In this document: in pieces, positions 30,103-37,712 of the stretch
Position numbering within the stretch: the stretch's first letter is position 1
Layout: each line of letters begins with the position of its first letter
From: a virus
IMG/VR virus record: IMGVR_UViG_3300017917_001091
Coordinates: 1 to 37,712 of that record
DNA length: 37,712 nucleotides
Direction: 5' to 3' (one strand)
Position numbers and translations under genes: made by a program
Notes under the pieces: model-generated
Seen by the model: the letters and a program-made list of their open reading frames with translations, nothing else
Told to the model about the DNA's origin: nothing
Database searches by the model: none

Positions 30103-32046
30103 ATGTCGTTTATTGACTCAAACGGATCTATTACAGATCCATATCGTAATTTTATTCATATTTCAAGATATGCTCGTTGGATTGAAAATGAAAATCGTAG
30201 AGAAACCTGGCAGGAAACTGTTGACAGGTATACAAACTTTATGAAAGATCATTTGGTACTAAACTATGGTTATAGTCCAAATGCAAAAATATTCAATGAA
30301 GTAAAAGAAGCTATCTTAAATCATAAGATTATGCCGTCAATGAGAGCATTGATGACTGCAGGTCCAGCATTAGAACGTGATCATATTGCAGCATACAACT
30401 GTTCATTTATTGCAGTTGATAGCCCTCGTGCTTTTGACGAAGCAATGTATATTCTAATGAATGGAACAGGTGTTGGATTTAGCGTTGAGCAAAAATATAC
30501 AAATGCACTTCCAGCAATCTCAGAAGAGTTTCATCCAACAGATACAACAATTGTTGTTGATGACTCAAAGCTTGGTTGGGCCAAGGCATACAAAGAGTTA
30601 ATTGCACTACTTTATCAAGGTCAAATTCCAAACTGGGATATGTCAAAGGTGCGTCCTGCTGGAGCAAGACTAAAAACTTTTGGTGGTCGTGCTTCAGGAC
30701 CAGAGCCATTAAATGATCTATTTAAATTTACAATTGAAACATTTAAAATGGCTGCAGGTCGTAAGTTAAAACCAATTGAAGCACATGACATTATGTGTAA
30801 GATTGGAGAAGTTGTTGTAGTTGGTGGAGTAAGAAGAAGTGCTCTTATTTCTTTATCAAATCTTGATGATTTTGAAATGGCAAAGGCAAAGAGTGGTCAG
30901 TGGTGGGAAGGAAACGGTCAAAGAGCATTAGCAAATAACTCTGCTGTTTACAATACAAAACCAAATACTGCACAGTTCCTTCGTGAGTGGCGTAATCTAT
31001 ACGAATCAAAATCTGGTGAACGTGGTATTTTTAATATGGATAGTGTTCGTAAGCATATTGATAAATTTGGTCGTAGAGATTCTTCGCTAGTTGCAGGTAC
31101 AAATCCTTGTGGAGAAATTTTACTTCGTCCAAACGAATTCTGTAATCTTACAGAGGTTGTAATTGAAGCATCTGACAGCAGAGAAGATCTTCTTGAAAAA
31201 GTAAGACTTGCTACAATTTTGGGAACATGGCAATCAACCCTTACAAACTTTAAGTACATAAGAAAATCATGGAAAGATAACTGTGAAGAAGAAAGACTTC
31301 TTGGCGTATCTTTAACAGGTATCTATGGAAATAAATTAACTGCCACAAACAATGATAGTCTAGTTGATCTATTAAATGACATGAGAGACCTATCAGTTTT
31401 AACAAATAAAAATGAGGCAAAGAATTTAAATATTAATCCTTCAGTATCAATTACCTGTGTAAAGCCGTCAGGAACCGTTTCTCAGCTTACTGGGGTATCT
31501 TCTGGCATCCACCCATGGTATTCAGAATACTACATTAGAAGCGTTAGAGCAGACAATAAGGATCCTCTGACACAGTTCTTAAAAGATTCTGGAGTTCCAT
31601 TTGAACCAGATGTGATGAAGCCAGAAGCTACTACTGTTTTCTACTTCCCAATCAAGGCTCCAAAGAATGCAGTTCTTACAAAAGACTTAACTGCTATTGA
31701 TCACCTTGAAATGTGGAAGACATATAGAACAAACTGGACAGAACATAATCCTTCAGTGACTATCAATGTTCACGAACATGAATGGATGGGTGTTGGTGCA
31801 TGGGTATATGATAACTTTGATTCAATTGGTGGAGTATCTTTCTTACCAGCAGTTGAGCACTCATATAAACAAGCACCATACCAAGAGATTACAAAAGAAG
31901 AGTATGAAGAGTATGTCAAAAAGATGCCTGATACTATTCGTTGGGATATGCTTTCTTTATATGAGACAACAGATGGAACAACTGGAAGCCAAGAACTTTC
32001 TTGTGTTGCTGGATATTGTGAGATTGTAGATATTGCAGGTAACTAA
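30103..32046 (+). CDS. nrdJ: Class II ribonucleotide reductase (B12-dependent)
   Basis: Enzyme of 647 residues that reduces ribonucleotides (probably triphosphates) to deoxyribonucleotides with adenosylcobalamin, feeding phage DNA synthesis. NFIHISRYARW opens the protein; AYNCSF holds the first redox Cys (C100), GTGVGFS follows, GGVRRSALISLSNLDD is typical, and TNPCGEILL carries the radical-site Cys (C336). The end has SCVAGYC with a Cys pair (C634, C639) for re-reduction. All key parts are present, and length is a little under the monomeric type (about 740 in Lactobacillus). I prefer ATG 30103 over GTG 30091, which is too close to AAAGGG. CGT codons for arginine are commoner than in the fibre genes. 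The host or its surroundings must supply cobalamin. Confidence 0.9.
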   Translation: MSFIDSNGSITDPYRNFIHISRYARWIENENRRETWQETVDRYTNFMKDHLVLNYGYSPNAKIFNEVKEAILNHKIMPSMRALMTAGPALERDHIAAYNCSFIAVDSPRAFDEAMYILMNGTGVGFSVEQKYTNALPAISEEFHPTDTTIVVDDSKLGWAKAYKELIALLYQGQIPNWDMSKVRPAGARLKTFGGRASGPEPLNDLFKFTIETFKMAAGRKLKPIEAHDIMCKIGEVVVVGGVRRSALISLSNLDDFEMAKAKSGQWWEGNGQRALANNSAVYNTKPNTAQFLREWRNLYESKSGERGIFNMDSVRKHIDKFGRRDSSLVAGTNPCGEILLRPNEFCNLTEVVIEASDSREDLLEKVRLATILGTWQSTLTNFKYIRKSWKDNCEEERLLGVSLTGIYGNKLTATNNDSLVDLLNDMRDLSVLTNKNEAKNLNINPSVSITCVKPSGTVSQLTGVSSGIHPWYSEYYIRSVRADNKDPLTQFLKDSGVPFEPDVMKPEATTVFYFPIKAPKNAVLTKDLTAIDHLEMWKTYRTNWTEHNPSVTINVHEHEWMGVGAWVYDNFDSIGGVSFLPAVEHSYKQAPYQEITKEEYEEYVKKMPDTIRWDMLSLYETTDGTTGSQELSCVAGYCEIVDIAGN

Positions 32047-32055
32047 GGCTATTTG

Positions 32056-32064
32056 TGATAAAAT
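32056..32064 (+). promoter_or_regulatory. Extended -10 promoter of 1214-residue gene
   Basis: TGATAAAAT lies 10 bases after the reductase stop (TAA 32044-32046). GAGGT at 32071-32075 is 5 bases before the ATG at 32081. The transcript would start at about the ribosome site. Confidence 0.6.
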
Positions 32065-32080
32065 AGTCTAGAGGTACTCC

Positions 32081-35000
32081 ATGTCTTACAAAAGTTCAAA
32101 TCTTTATGCTTCAAAAGTATTTGCTGAGCATCCTTTAGCTTTGTGGGCTATAGATGAGAATGTAAACTTTGTATCATTAATTCCAGAGTCTGAAAAAAAC
32201 ATAACAAATACAAACTGGACACCATATAATGCATCATATTCAGTTTCTTTTAATGCTCCATCTCAAAATCCAATTGAAGACTCTCCAGTATCAAAAATAT
32301 ATAGAACATCGTCATCTATAAGTTACTTGCAAACTCTTTCATCAGTTATACAGTATGAAAGCCTAGATGTATTAAAGGATAGCGTTTGTTTTAACTTAAA
32401 CGTAAACATACCATCAGCTACCCTTGTCTCAAGTATTGTTGTAGGATTTTTGATAGATGGTACAGAATATACAAAAACCTATTCATCACTGTCAAAGGAT
32501 AGGTGGATAAAAATTGAGCATACCGCAGATGTTGTTGAATTTGAAGATATACAGCTATTATTTAAGGTAAACTACGACCCACTTGCTGGTTCTGGGGAGG
32601 AAAACTCTTCAATATATGTTTCTGGTGTTTCAGTTGGACAATGGTCAGAGCCTTTTAATTCTTTTGATACTGGTGTTCAAATTGAAGGACAGCTTCCAGC
32701 AAATATTGCAGAACTAATAGGGGTAAGTCAAAGTACTGTAAATTTTATTAGCTTAGATCAGTATGGTTTTAATAATGGAAATAGTGCTTATGCAGTACAG
32801 TATAATAACAGACTTTTAATTGAGACTACTGGTTTGCCAATGGTTTATGGATCAAGAAATAATATATCTATTTTAGCCAAAGACACCTCTGACCCATTTG
32901 AAGGAGTTTTAAATGCTGGAGAGTATTCAACAGAAAGTTTTGAAGAGATAGTTGATGGGGGAAGTTCAAGTTCATCCTATACTTCAACAATAGATGGAGG
33001 AATCTATTCAACTCTTGAAGAACAGCTCTATGTTCCATCTTTAATTTTTCCAGGAAATGGATTTTTAAATAAATCTGGAATATATTCAAATAGAACTGCA
33101 GAGTTTTGGATGAAGATAAATAATGAGTCTACAATACCTGTAAAAATATTTGGACCACTTGGATCTAATGATGGACTATATGTTGGTGGGGAATTTATAA
33201 CCGTAAAGGTTGGAAAATATGTGAAGTCATACTTTGTTGGACAATGGTATAGACCAATGCTAATACATTTTGGTCAAACATTATCTGAGATATACCTAAT
33301 GATAAATGGAGAAAAGGTAATATCAATTCAAATTGATTCTCTAGATATAGAAACATTTTTGAATTCAGATCAAGACTTCCTAGGATTTTTTGGTCATCAC
33401 AAAACCAATCCATTTGAAATTGACGTATTTTCAGTATTTCCATATATTATTACTGAACAGATTGCAAAAAGAAGATTTGTTTATGGACAAGGGGTAGAGA
33501 GCCAAGATAGTATTATGGCATCTCTTGGTGGAGACTTAACATATGTTGACTTTAAATATTCTGGATATAGCTCAACAATATCTTATCCAGACAGAACACC
33601 ATGGACAAATGGATACTCAAATAACTTAAAGGTTACTTCTAATGGTCTTTCGCTACCAGACTTACCATTACCAGAATTAATTTTTACAGATACCTCAAAT
33701 ACTCTAAGTCAGGGTGAAGCTAGTCTACTATGGTCAGATTTTGAATATAATAATTTTGATATTCAAGATGAGGCTTATCCATTTATATCAATGAGTGCTG
33801 TAAGTAATTTTGAAAATACCGATGGAACTATATACTTTTCAAAAATAAATAAAAATGGATATACAACAAAGTCAATATATTCTATCCTAAAAACTGGGGT
33901 AGACGTAAATAGCTATCAATCAATTCTTTATATTTCTAATAGCATTAATACAAACTATTTTGAAGCAAAGATAGACTCTGGAAGTCTTCAGTATATTTAT
34001 AATAATGACATAATTAAGTCTGTAGAAGTGCTACCAGAATCTGAAATAATTGTTGGCTTTAGTATAGATACAATTGTAGAAAATAATCCAGATACCGCAC
34101 AATTCTTTTCAAACCTTGACAATGTTTCCCTAAACTTTGCAGGAGTTAGTGGTGCCACGTTTACTGGAAAGATATTTTCATTAACATTAAATAATAAATT
34201 CTTTACTGAAAAAAATGCAAATATGTTTGATACTGATGGATTTGCTGTAGTGTCTGAAAATATGTATTCGTATATTGGATCATATACACTGCTGCCAAAA
34301 ATTAGTAATACCACAGTCTATCTTGATGTTGCTGCCAGTGGATATTGGGAGGCCTCAGTTCCAATGACATATTTTGGAAAGTATATAAATATGGAAGATG
34401 GAACAAGGCAATATGATGTAGATTTAATTCAGTTTAATATAGATGTTCCAGATACATTTTATTCAAGAGATACTGATGACTCAATTCAATACCATAATAA
34501 TATGTCAGTTAAAGCATATGTTACACTTCAAGAAAAAGAAGAGGTTGGAACAATTCCATACGTCAACTATACAAATGACGTATTTATTGGAAATTCTAGA
34601 GTGCTAGATTTTGACAACCAGTCTGGATTCAATAATACAAAGTTTGAAATATCTGATGCAACAGTTATATTTCCACCAAAAGATGGTGTTGACTTTAACG
34701 ACTACTATATTACAACGCATCTAATGATTTCTTCAAAAGGTATAAATACTGAAAATCTAACTGTTAAAACAATGTCATTTTCCTCAGCGTCATTTGATGA
34801 AACAGAGCTATATAGAATTGGAACCCCAACTGGAAGAAGTATTAACCCAATTTCAAAGTTAAATGATGAATATGTCTATAAGTCAAAAACGCCAGTATCT
34901 ATAAATCATGAGTCATCATCATACTTATATATTTCAGGAGATAGTGGAGTTTTAACTCTTCCAATGGAAAGTGGTAGTATAGTAAACGGGGTTTCTTTTC

Positions 35001-35725
35001 CAATTAACGAAAATTTAAGATCAGACTTTAAAATGGTTGGTCTTCAGATGTATATGATGTTTAACGAATACGACTACTTCCCTGAAGAAAGGGTAATTGG
35101 AAAATTTTATAATGATGTAAAAGAATACCTTATTTACATAACACCAGAAACTGGACAAAAAAGAGCAAAGATAAGACTATTAGATGCTGAAAATAATCAA
35201 GATGTTGTAGGTGTAAAATTCTTTTTAAATGGCAAAGAGGTGTCAAATCCAATAATAAGACCATTTAAATGGAACTCAATAATTATATCTTTACAGGATA
35301 ATAGTCAATTTGTAGATGATCCAGTTGAGGTTGAAGACAACTCTTTAGCATTCTTTAGAGAAATAAGTCCTGGAAATTTTGAGGGATTTTCTGGACAATT
35401 GGAAATGTATTATGGATTTAGAGTAAACAATGTATCTATATTCTCAGATATAAATGAAGTTAAGATAAACTTAACAATTACAGATGCCTGGGAAGACATT
35501 ATTTCAGGAACTTGGGAAATAACTGATCAAACATGGGCAGAAATATTGAATCAAAACATTATTCCTGTAACCATATTGTCAGTTGATGGAGAAAACATAT
35601 TTAATACTTATGGCGGACTTTCTTACATAATTGGTGACGATAGTGACATACTAAATGTAGATTTTGACAGTGTAAAGATATTAAATGACGCAGAGTGGAA
35701 CACTTTTGAGTACAAACCTATTTAA
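32081..35725 (+). CDS. Very large tail protein with LamG-like domain
   Basis: Protein of 1214 residues, probably a virion tail or baseplate part. The start (SSNLYASKVFAEHPLALWAI) is a pattern seen in long actinophage minor tail proteins. Residues about 337-466 (NRTAEFWMKINNE, YVGGEFITVKVG, WYRPMLIHFGQ, EIDVFSVFPYII) form a LamG-like jelly-roll. The rest is beta-rich with many Ser, Tyr and Asn residues and no repeats obvious by eye. TWEITDQTWAEIL lies near the C-terminus. It is the largest gene of the window, with GAGGT before the ATG. It could be a central fibre or receptor-binding spike. Confidence 0.7.
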   Translation: MSYKSSNLYASKVFAEHPLALWAIDENVNFVSLIPESEKNITNTNWTPYNASYSVSFNAPSQNPIEDSPVSKIYRTSSSISYLQTLSSVIQYESLDVLKDSVCFNLNVNIPSATLVSSIVVGFLIDGTEYTKTYSSLSKDRWIKIEHTADVVEFEDIQLLFKVNYDPLAGSGEENSSIYVSGVSVGQWSEPFNSFDTGVQIEGQLPANIAELIGVSQSTVNFISLDQYGFNNGNSAYAVQYNNRLLIETTGLPMVYGSRNNISILAKDTSDPFEGVLNAGEYSTESFEEIVDGGSSSSSYTSTIDGGIYSTLEEQLYVPSLIFPGNGFLNKSGIYSNRTAEFWMKINNESTIPVKIFGPLGSNDGLYVGGEFITVKVGKYVKSYFVGQWYRPMLIHFGQTLSEIYLMINGEKVISIQIDSLDIETFLNSDQDFLGFFGHHKTNPFEIDVFSVFPYIITEQIAKRRFVYGQGVESQDSIMASLGGDLTYVDFKYSGYSSTISYPDRTPWTNGYSNNLKVTSNGLSLPDLPLPELIFTDTSNTLSQGEASLLWSDFEYNNFDIQDEAYPFISMSAVSNFENTDGTIYFSKINKNGYTTKSIYSILKTGVDVNSYQSILYISNSINTNYFEAKIDSGSLQYIYNNDIIKSVEVLPESEIIVGFSIDTIVENNPDTAQFFSNLDNVSLNFAGVSGATFTGKIFSLTLNNKFFTEKNANMFDTDGFAVVSENMYSYIGSYTLLPKISNTTVYLDVAASGYWEASVPMTYFGKYINMEDGTRQYDVDLIQFNIDVPDTFYSRDTDDSIQYHNNMSVKAYVTLQEKEEVGTIPYVNYTNDVFIGNSRVLDFDNQSGFNNTKFEISDATVIFPPKDGVDFNDYYITTHLMISSKGINTENLTVKTMSFSSASFDETELYRIGTPTGRSINPISKLNDEYVYKSKTPVSINHESSSYLYISGDSGVLTLPMESGSIVNGVSFPINENLRSDFKMVGLQMYMMFNEYDYFPEERVIGKFYNDVKEYLIYITPETGQKRAKIRLLDAENNQDVVGVKFFLNGKEVSNPIIRPFKWNSIIISLQDNSQFVDDPVEVEDNSLAFFREISPGNFEGFSGQLEMYYGFRVNNVSIFSDINEVKINLTITDAWEDIISGTWEITDQTWAEILNQNIIPVTILSVDGENIFNTYGGLSYIIGDDSDILNVDFDSVKILNDAEWNTFEYKPI

Positions 35726-35727
35726 TA

Positions 35728-35736
35728 TGGTATAAT
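35728..35736 (+). promoter_or_regulatory. Extended -10 promoter, leaderless spacing
   Basis: TGGTATAAT ends 6 bases before the ATG at 35743, so the message should start at or next to the start codon. It may drive the head gene block. Confidence 0.7.
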
Positions 35737-35742
35737 CATGTC

Positions 35743-36114
35743 ATGGATTATGAAGATATGATTAAAAAGTTGCCAAACAAGCCAAGAGTAAAAGTAATAG
35801 AGCCAGACGCAGAGTATGGATTATATGTTTGGAAAATGGAAACAGGTAAAATTTTTGGCGATGGAGAGGGAAATTTCATGAACATTCCTGCCAGAAAATA
35901 TGATATTCAAGCAATCAATAGAATTACACAAGCAGCATCTTACTATGGTGCTGGACCAGGAAAGGCAGTCTTTATGGCTGGAGTAACTAGAATTTCTGAT
36001 GAAGAACACTCAGTTCAGGTAGACAGAATGAAGAATGGATTAATTGCATCTGAGTTTGATACAGGTGCTTGGGCAGACGCAGCAAAAGGATTAAAGGTGC
36101 ATGGCGATGACTGA
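35743..36114 (+). CDS. Unknown protein before the portal
   Basis: Protein of 123 residues: LPNKPRVKVIEPDAEYGLYV, then WKMETGKIFGDGEGNFMNIP and AINRITQAASYYGAGPGKAV, ending WADAAKGLKVHGDD. It has no membrane segment or enzyme motif that I recognise. Position next to the portal and an 8-base overlap with it suggest a head or packaging accessory, though the terminase usually found here is absent. Its stop overlaps the portal start. Its leaderless promoter sets it as the first gene of the unit. Confidence 0.55.
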   Translation: MDYEDMIKKLPNKPRVKVIEPDAEYGLYVWKMETGKIFGDGEGNFMNIPARKYDIQAINRITQAASYYGAGPGKAVFMAGVTRISDEEHSVQVDRMKNGLIASEFDTGAWADAAKGLKVHGDD

Positions 36115-37657
36115 AGATAAAACATTTGCAAAATTAGATAGAATGCCAGAAAAGAATGTTGAAAAATTTGACCCATTCTCATCTGACATAGAACTTGTAA
36201 AAAGCTTTGATGGATTAGACGCAAACTTCAAGCGTAGAATCTCAAGAATGAACAAGGCCTATATGGGCCAAGATAATACAGGCTCTAAACAGCTTTTCCC
36301 AGAAAGAGATATTACTACAGCCTATGGTCTTTTTGACGTAGTACTACCACCATATAACTTAGACGAACTTGCATACTTCTACGATAACTCATTTGCTAAC
36401 CACGCTGCAGTTAATGCTAAGGTAGCAAACACTGTTGGTCTTGGTTATAACTTTATTATGTCAGATTCAGTAAAGCAAAGAATTGAAGAAATGGAAGATG
36501 CTGATCAAAGAGCTCGTGCTCAAAGAAAGGTAGAAAGATTAAAGACAGATCTTGCTGAATGGCTAGAGGGATTAAATGATGAAGACACATTTACACATGT
36601 AATTGAAAAGGCTTTTACAGACTATGAGTCAACTGGAAATGGATATATTGAAGTTGGCAGAAAAGTAACTGGAGAGATTGGCTATATTGGTCATATCCCA
36701 GCAACTACAATTCGTGTTCGTAGACTTCGTGATGGGTATGTTCAGATTGTAAATCAAAAGGCAGTATTCTTTAAAAACTTCCAAGATACAAAAACTACAA
36801 ATCCAGTAACAAACGATACAAGGCCAAATGAATTAATTCATATTAAAAAATACAGCCCAAAGAACACATACTATGGCGTTCCAGATTCAGTATCTGCTGC
36901 AACTTCAATGGTTGGAGATCAGTTGGCTGCAAAATATAACATTGATTACTTTGAAAATAAAGCGGTACCAAGATATGTCGTTACACTAAAGGGTGCAAAA
37001 CTTTCTTCAGACTCAGAAGATAAGTTGTTTAGATTCTTACAATCTGGTCTTCGTGGACAAAATCATAGAACATTGTTTATTCCACTTCCTGGAGATACTC
37101 CAGATAATAAAGTTGAATTTAAAATGGAAGCTGTTGAGAATGGAATTCAAGAAGGATCATTTACAAAGTATCGTGAATCAAATACAAACGATATTTTGAT
37201 GGCACATCAGGTTCCAATTTCAAAGGTTGGATCTGGTCAAGGAATGTCCATTGCAGCGGCTTTAGCATCTGATAGAACGTTTAAGGAACAGGTTGCTAGA
37301 CCAGCACAGAAAAACTTAGAAAAAACAATTAATAAGATTATTAAAGAACAAACAGATGTTCTAAAATTTAAGTTTAATGAACTTACATTAACTGACGAAA
37401 ATACGCAAAGTCAGATTGATGAGAGATACCTAAGAGCACAGGTAATTACTCCAAATGATGTAAGACCAAGACTTGGGCTACCTATTACTCCGCAAGGAGA
37501 TAGCCCTGTTGCTATGACCCCTCAACAACGTGCTGAACAGAATGCTCAAATGGCAGGAACTAGAAGAAGAGATCAAGAAAGAACAAATAACGCAACAGAC
37601 TCTACCGCAACTCCAACAGGACGAAATCCTGGTGGAGAAGGCAGGGTACAAGGTTAA
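36107..37657 (+). CDS. Phage portal protein
   Basis: Protein of 516 residues that should form the ring at the head-tail vertex through which DNA passes. YDNSFANHAAVNAKVANTVG, a TDYESTGNGYIEVGR segment, HIKKYSPKNTYYGVPD, YNIDYFENKAVPRYVVTLKG and MAHQVPISKVGSGQGMSIA follow the order of PBSX/HK97-type portals. The C-terminal tail (QRAEQNAQMAGTRRRDQERT) is polar and basic. ATG 36107 is preferred to 36101 because AAAGGTG (36093-36099) is then 7 bases away. CGT is used beside AGA for arginine. Confidence 0.85.
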   Translation: MTEDKTFAKLDRMPEKNVEKFDPFSSDIELVKSFDGLDANFKRRISRMNKAYMGQDNTGSKQLFPERDITTAYGLFDVVLPPYNLDELAYFYDNSFANHAAVNAKVANTVGLGYNFIMSDSVKQRIEEMEDADQRARAQRKVERLKTDLAEWLEGLNDEDTFTHVIEKAFTDYESTGNGYIEVGRKVTGEIGYIGHIPATTIRVRRLRDGYVQIVNQKAVFFKNFQDTKTTNPVTNDTRPNELIHIKKYSPKNTYYGVPDSVSAATSMVGDQLAAKYNIDYFENKAVPRYVVTLKGAKLSSDSEDKLFRFLQSGLRGQNHRTLFIPLPGDTPDNKVEFKMEAVENGIQEGSFTKYRESNTNDILMAHQVPISKVGSGQGMSIAAALASDRTFKEQVARPAQKNLEKTINKIIKEQTDVLKFKFNELTLTDENTQSQIDERYLRAQVITPNDVRPRLGLPITPQGDSPVAMTPQQRAEQNAQMAGTRRRDQERTNNATDSTATPTGRNPGGEGRVQG

Positions 37658-37667
37658 TATAACAATC

Positions 37668-37676
37668 TGATAAAAT
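37668..37676 (+). promoter_or_regulatory. Extended -10 promoter after portal
   Basis: TGATAAAAT lies 10 bases after the portal stop. A second hexamer TATAAT at 37692-37697 sits 9 bases before the ATG at 37707, the near-leaderless spacing seen elsewhere in the window. Either could serve the next gene. Confidence 0.5.
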
Positions 37677-37706
37677 ATAATAAAACACATATATAATAGG
37701 AATGAT

Positions 37707-37712
37707 ATGACA
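37707..37712 (+). CDS. Start of next gene, cut by window end
   Basis: ATGACA begins here, with AGGA at 37698-37701 upstream, and the window ends. An ATG at 37702 in another frame is less well spaced. By phage gene order a head maturation protein or capsid-related gene would be expected, but nothing can be read. Confidence 0.35.

Noticed and set aside
1-37712. tRNA genes, insertion sequences, integrase or attachment sites
   Set aside because: None could be supported. Gaps between genes are short, and no cloverleaf, transposase or duplicated target site was seen by eye.

Overview
The window reads as part of the structural and late region of a tailed double-stranded DNA phage (or phage-like contig). 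Evidence is a portal protein at the right end, a very large LamG-type tail protein, at least fifteen tail-fibre or adhesin genes, a holin candidate, a cobalamin-dependent (class II) ribonucleotide reductase and two glycosyltransferases. The DNA is strongly AT-rich. Several signs point to an actinobacterial host, probably aquatic: a small antisense gene resembling the actinobacterial DUF7455 zinc protein, a membrane/coiled-coil protein with the NGGSS motif seen in actinophage DUF2746-type proteins, and many start codons only 6-9 bases after a -10 element, which suggests leaderless mRNAs. The host assignment is an inference; no marker gene fixes it.

Layout. 1-352 is gene-free and carries inverted and direct repeats before a promoter. 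353-10953 is the first adhesin block: an Mtd-N-type fibre, two tandem seven-repeat delta-60 propeller proteins, a GT4 glycosyltransferase, modular fibres, two glycine-rich adhesins (one ending in a LamG-like domain) and small accessory tail proteins. 10950-11543 holds a divergent pair: the minus-strand DUF7455-like gene and a plus-strand membrane/coiled-coil protein. 11592-19280 is a second fibre block that includes the 480- and 960-residue fibres. 19280-23955 is a translationally coupled accessory cassette: a coiled-coil protein, a chaperone-like protein, a U32-like/methyltransferase fusion, a DUF401-like permease and a DUF6065-like protein. 23964-27819 has another fibre preceded by a possible 11-codon leader ORF, a cysteine-rich tail protein, and duplicated DUF6065-like/small-protein pairs. 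27823-29818 has a holin candidate behind a consensus sigma70-type promoter, a second glycosyltransferase and a 173-residue protein with weak amidase-like features. 29795-32046 has a minus-strand Cys-containing gene divergent from the class II RNR. 32081-37657 has the 1214-residue tail protein, a small conserved-looking protein and the portal. A new gene starts at 37707 and is cut by the window edge.

How it works together. Most genes are on the plus strand and joined by ATGA or TAATG overlaps, so translation is probably coupled. Short transcription units are set off by extended -10 promoters (TGnTATAAT), several of which overlap the previous stop codon. The many fibres share interchangeable modules, which fits host-range diversification. 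The glycosyltransferases may decorate virion or host glycans. The reductase supplies deoxynucleotides. The U32-like/methyltransferase fusion and the permease have no obvious virion role and are the best candidates for an undescribed accessory function. No terminase, capsid, integrase, convincing lysin, tRNA, CRISPR or insertion sequence was found. All family names come from reading motifs by eye and were not checked by database search.
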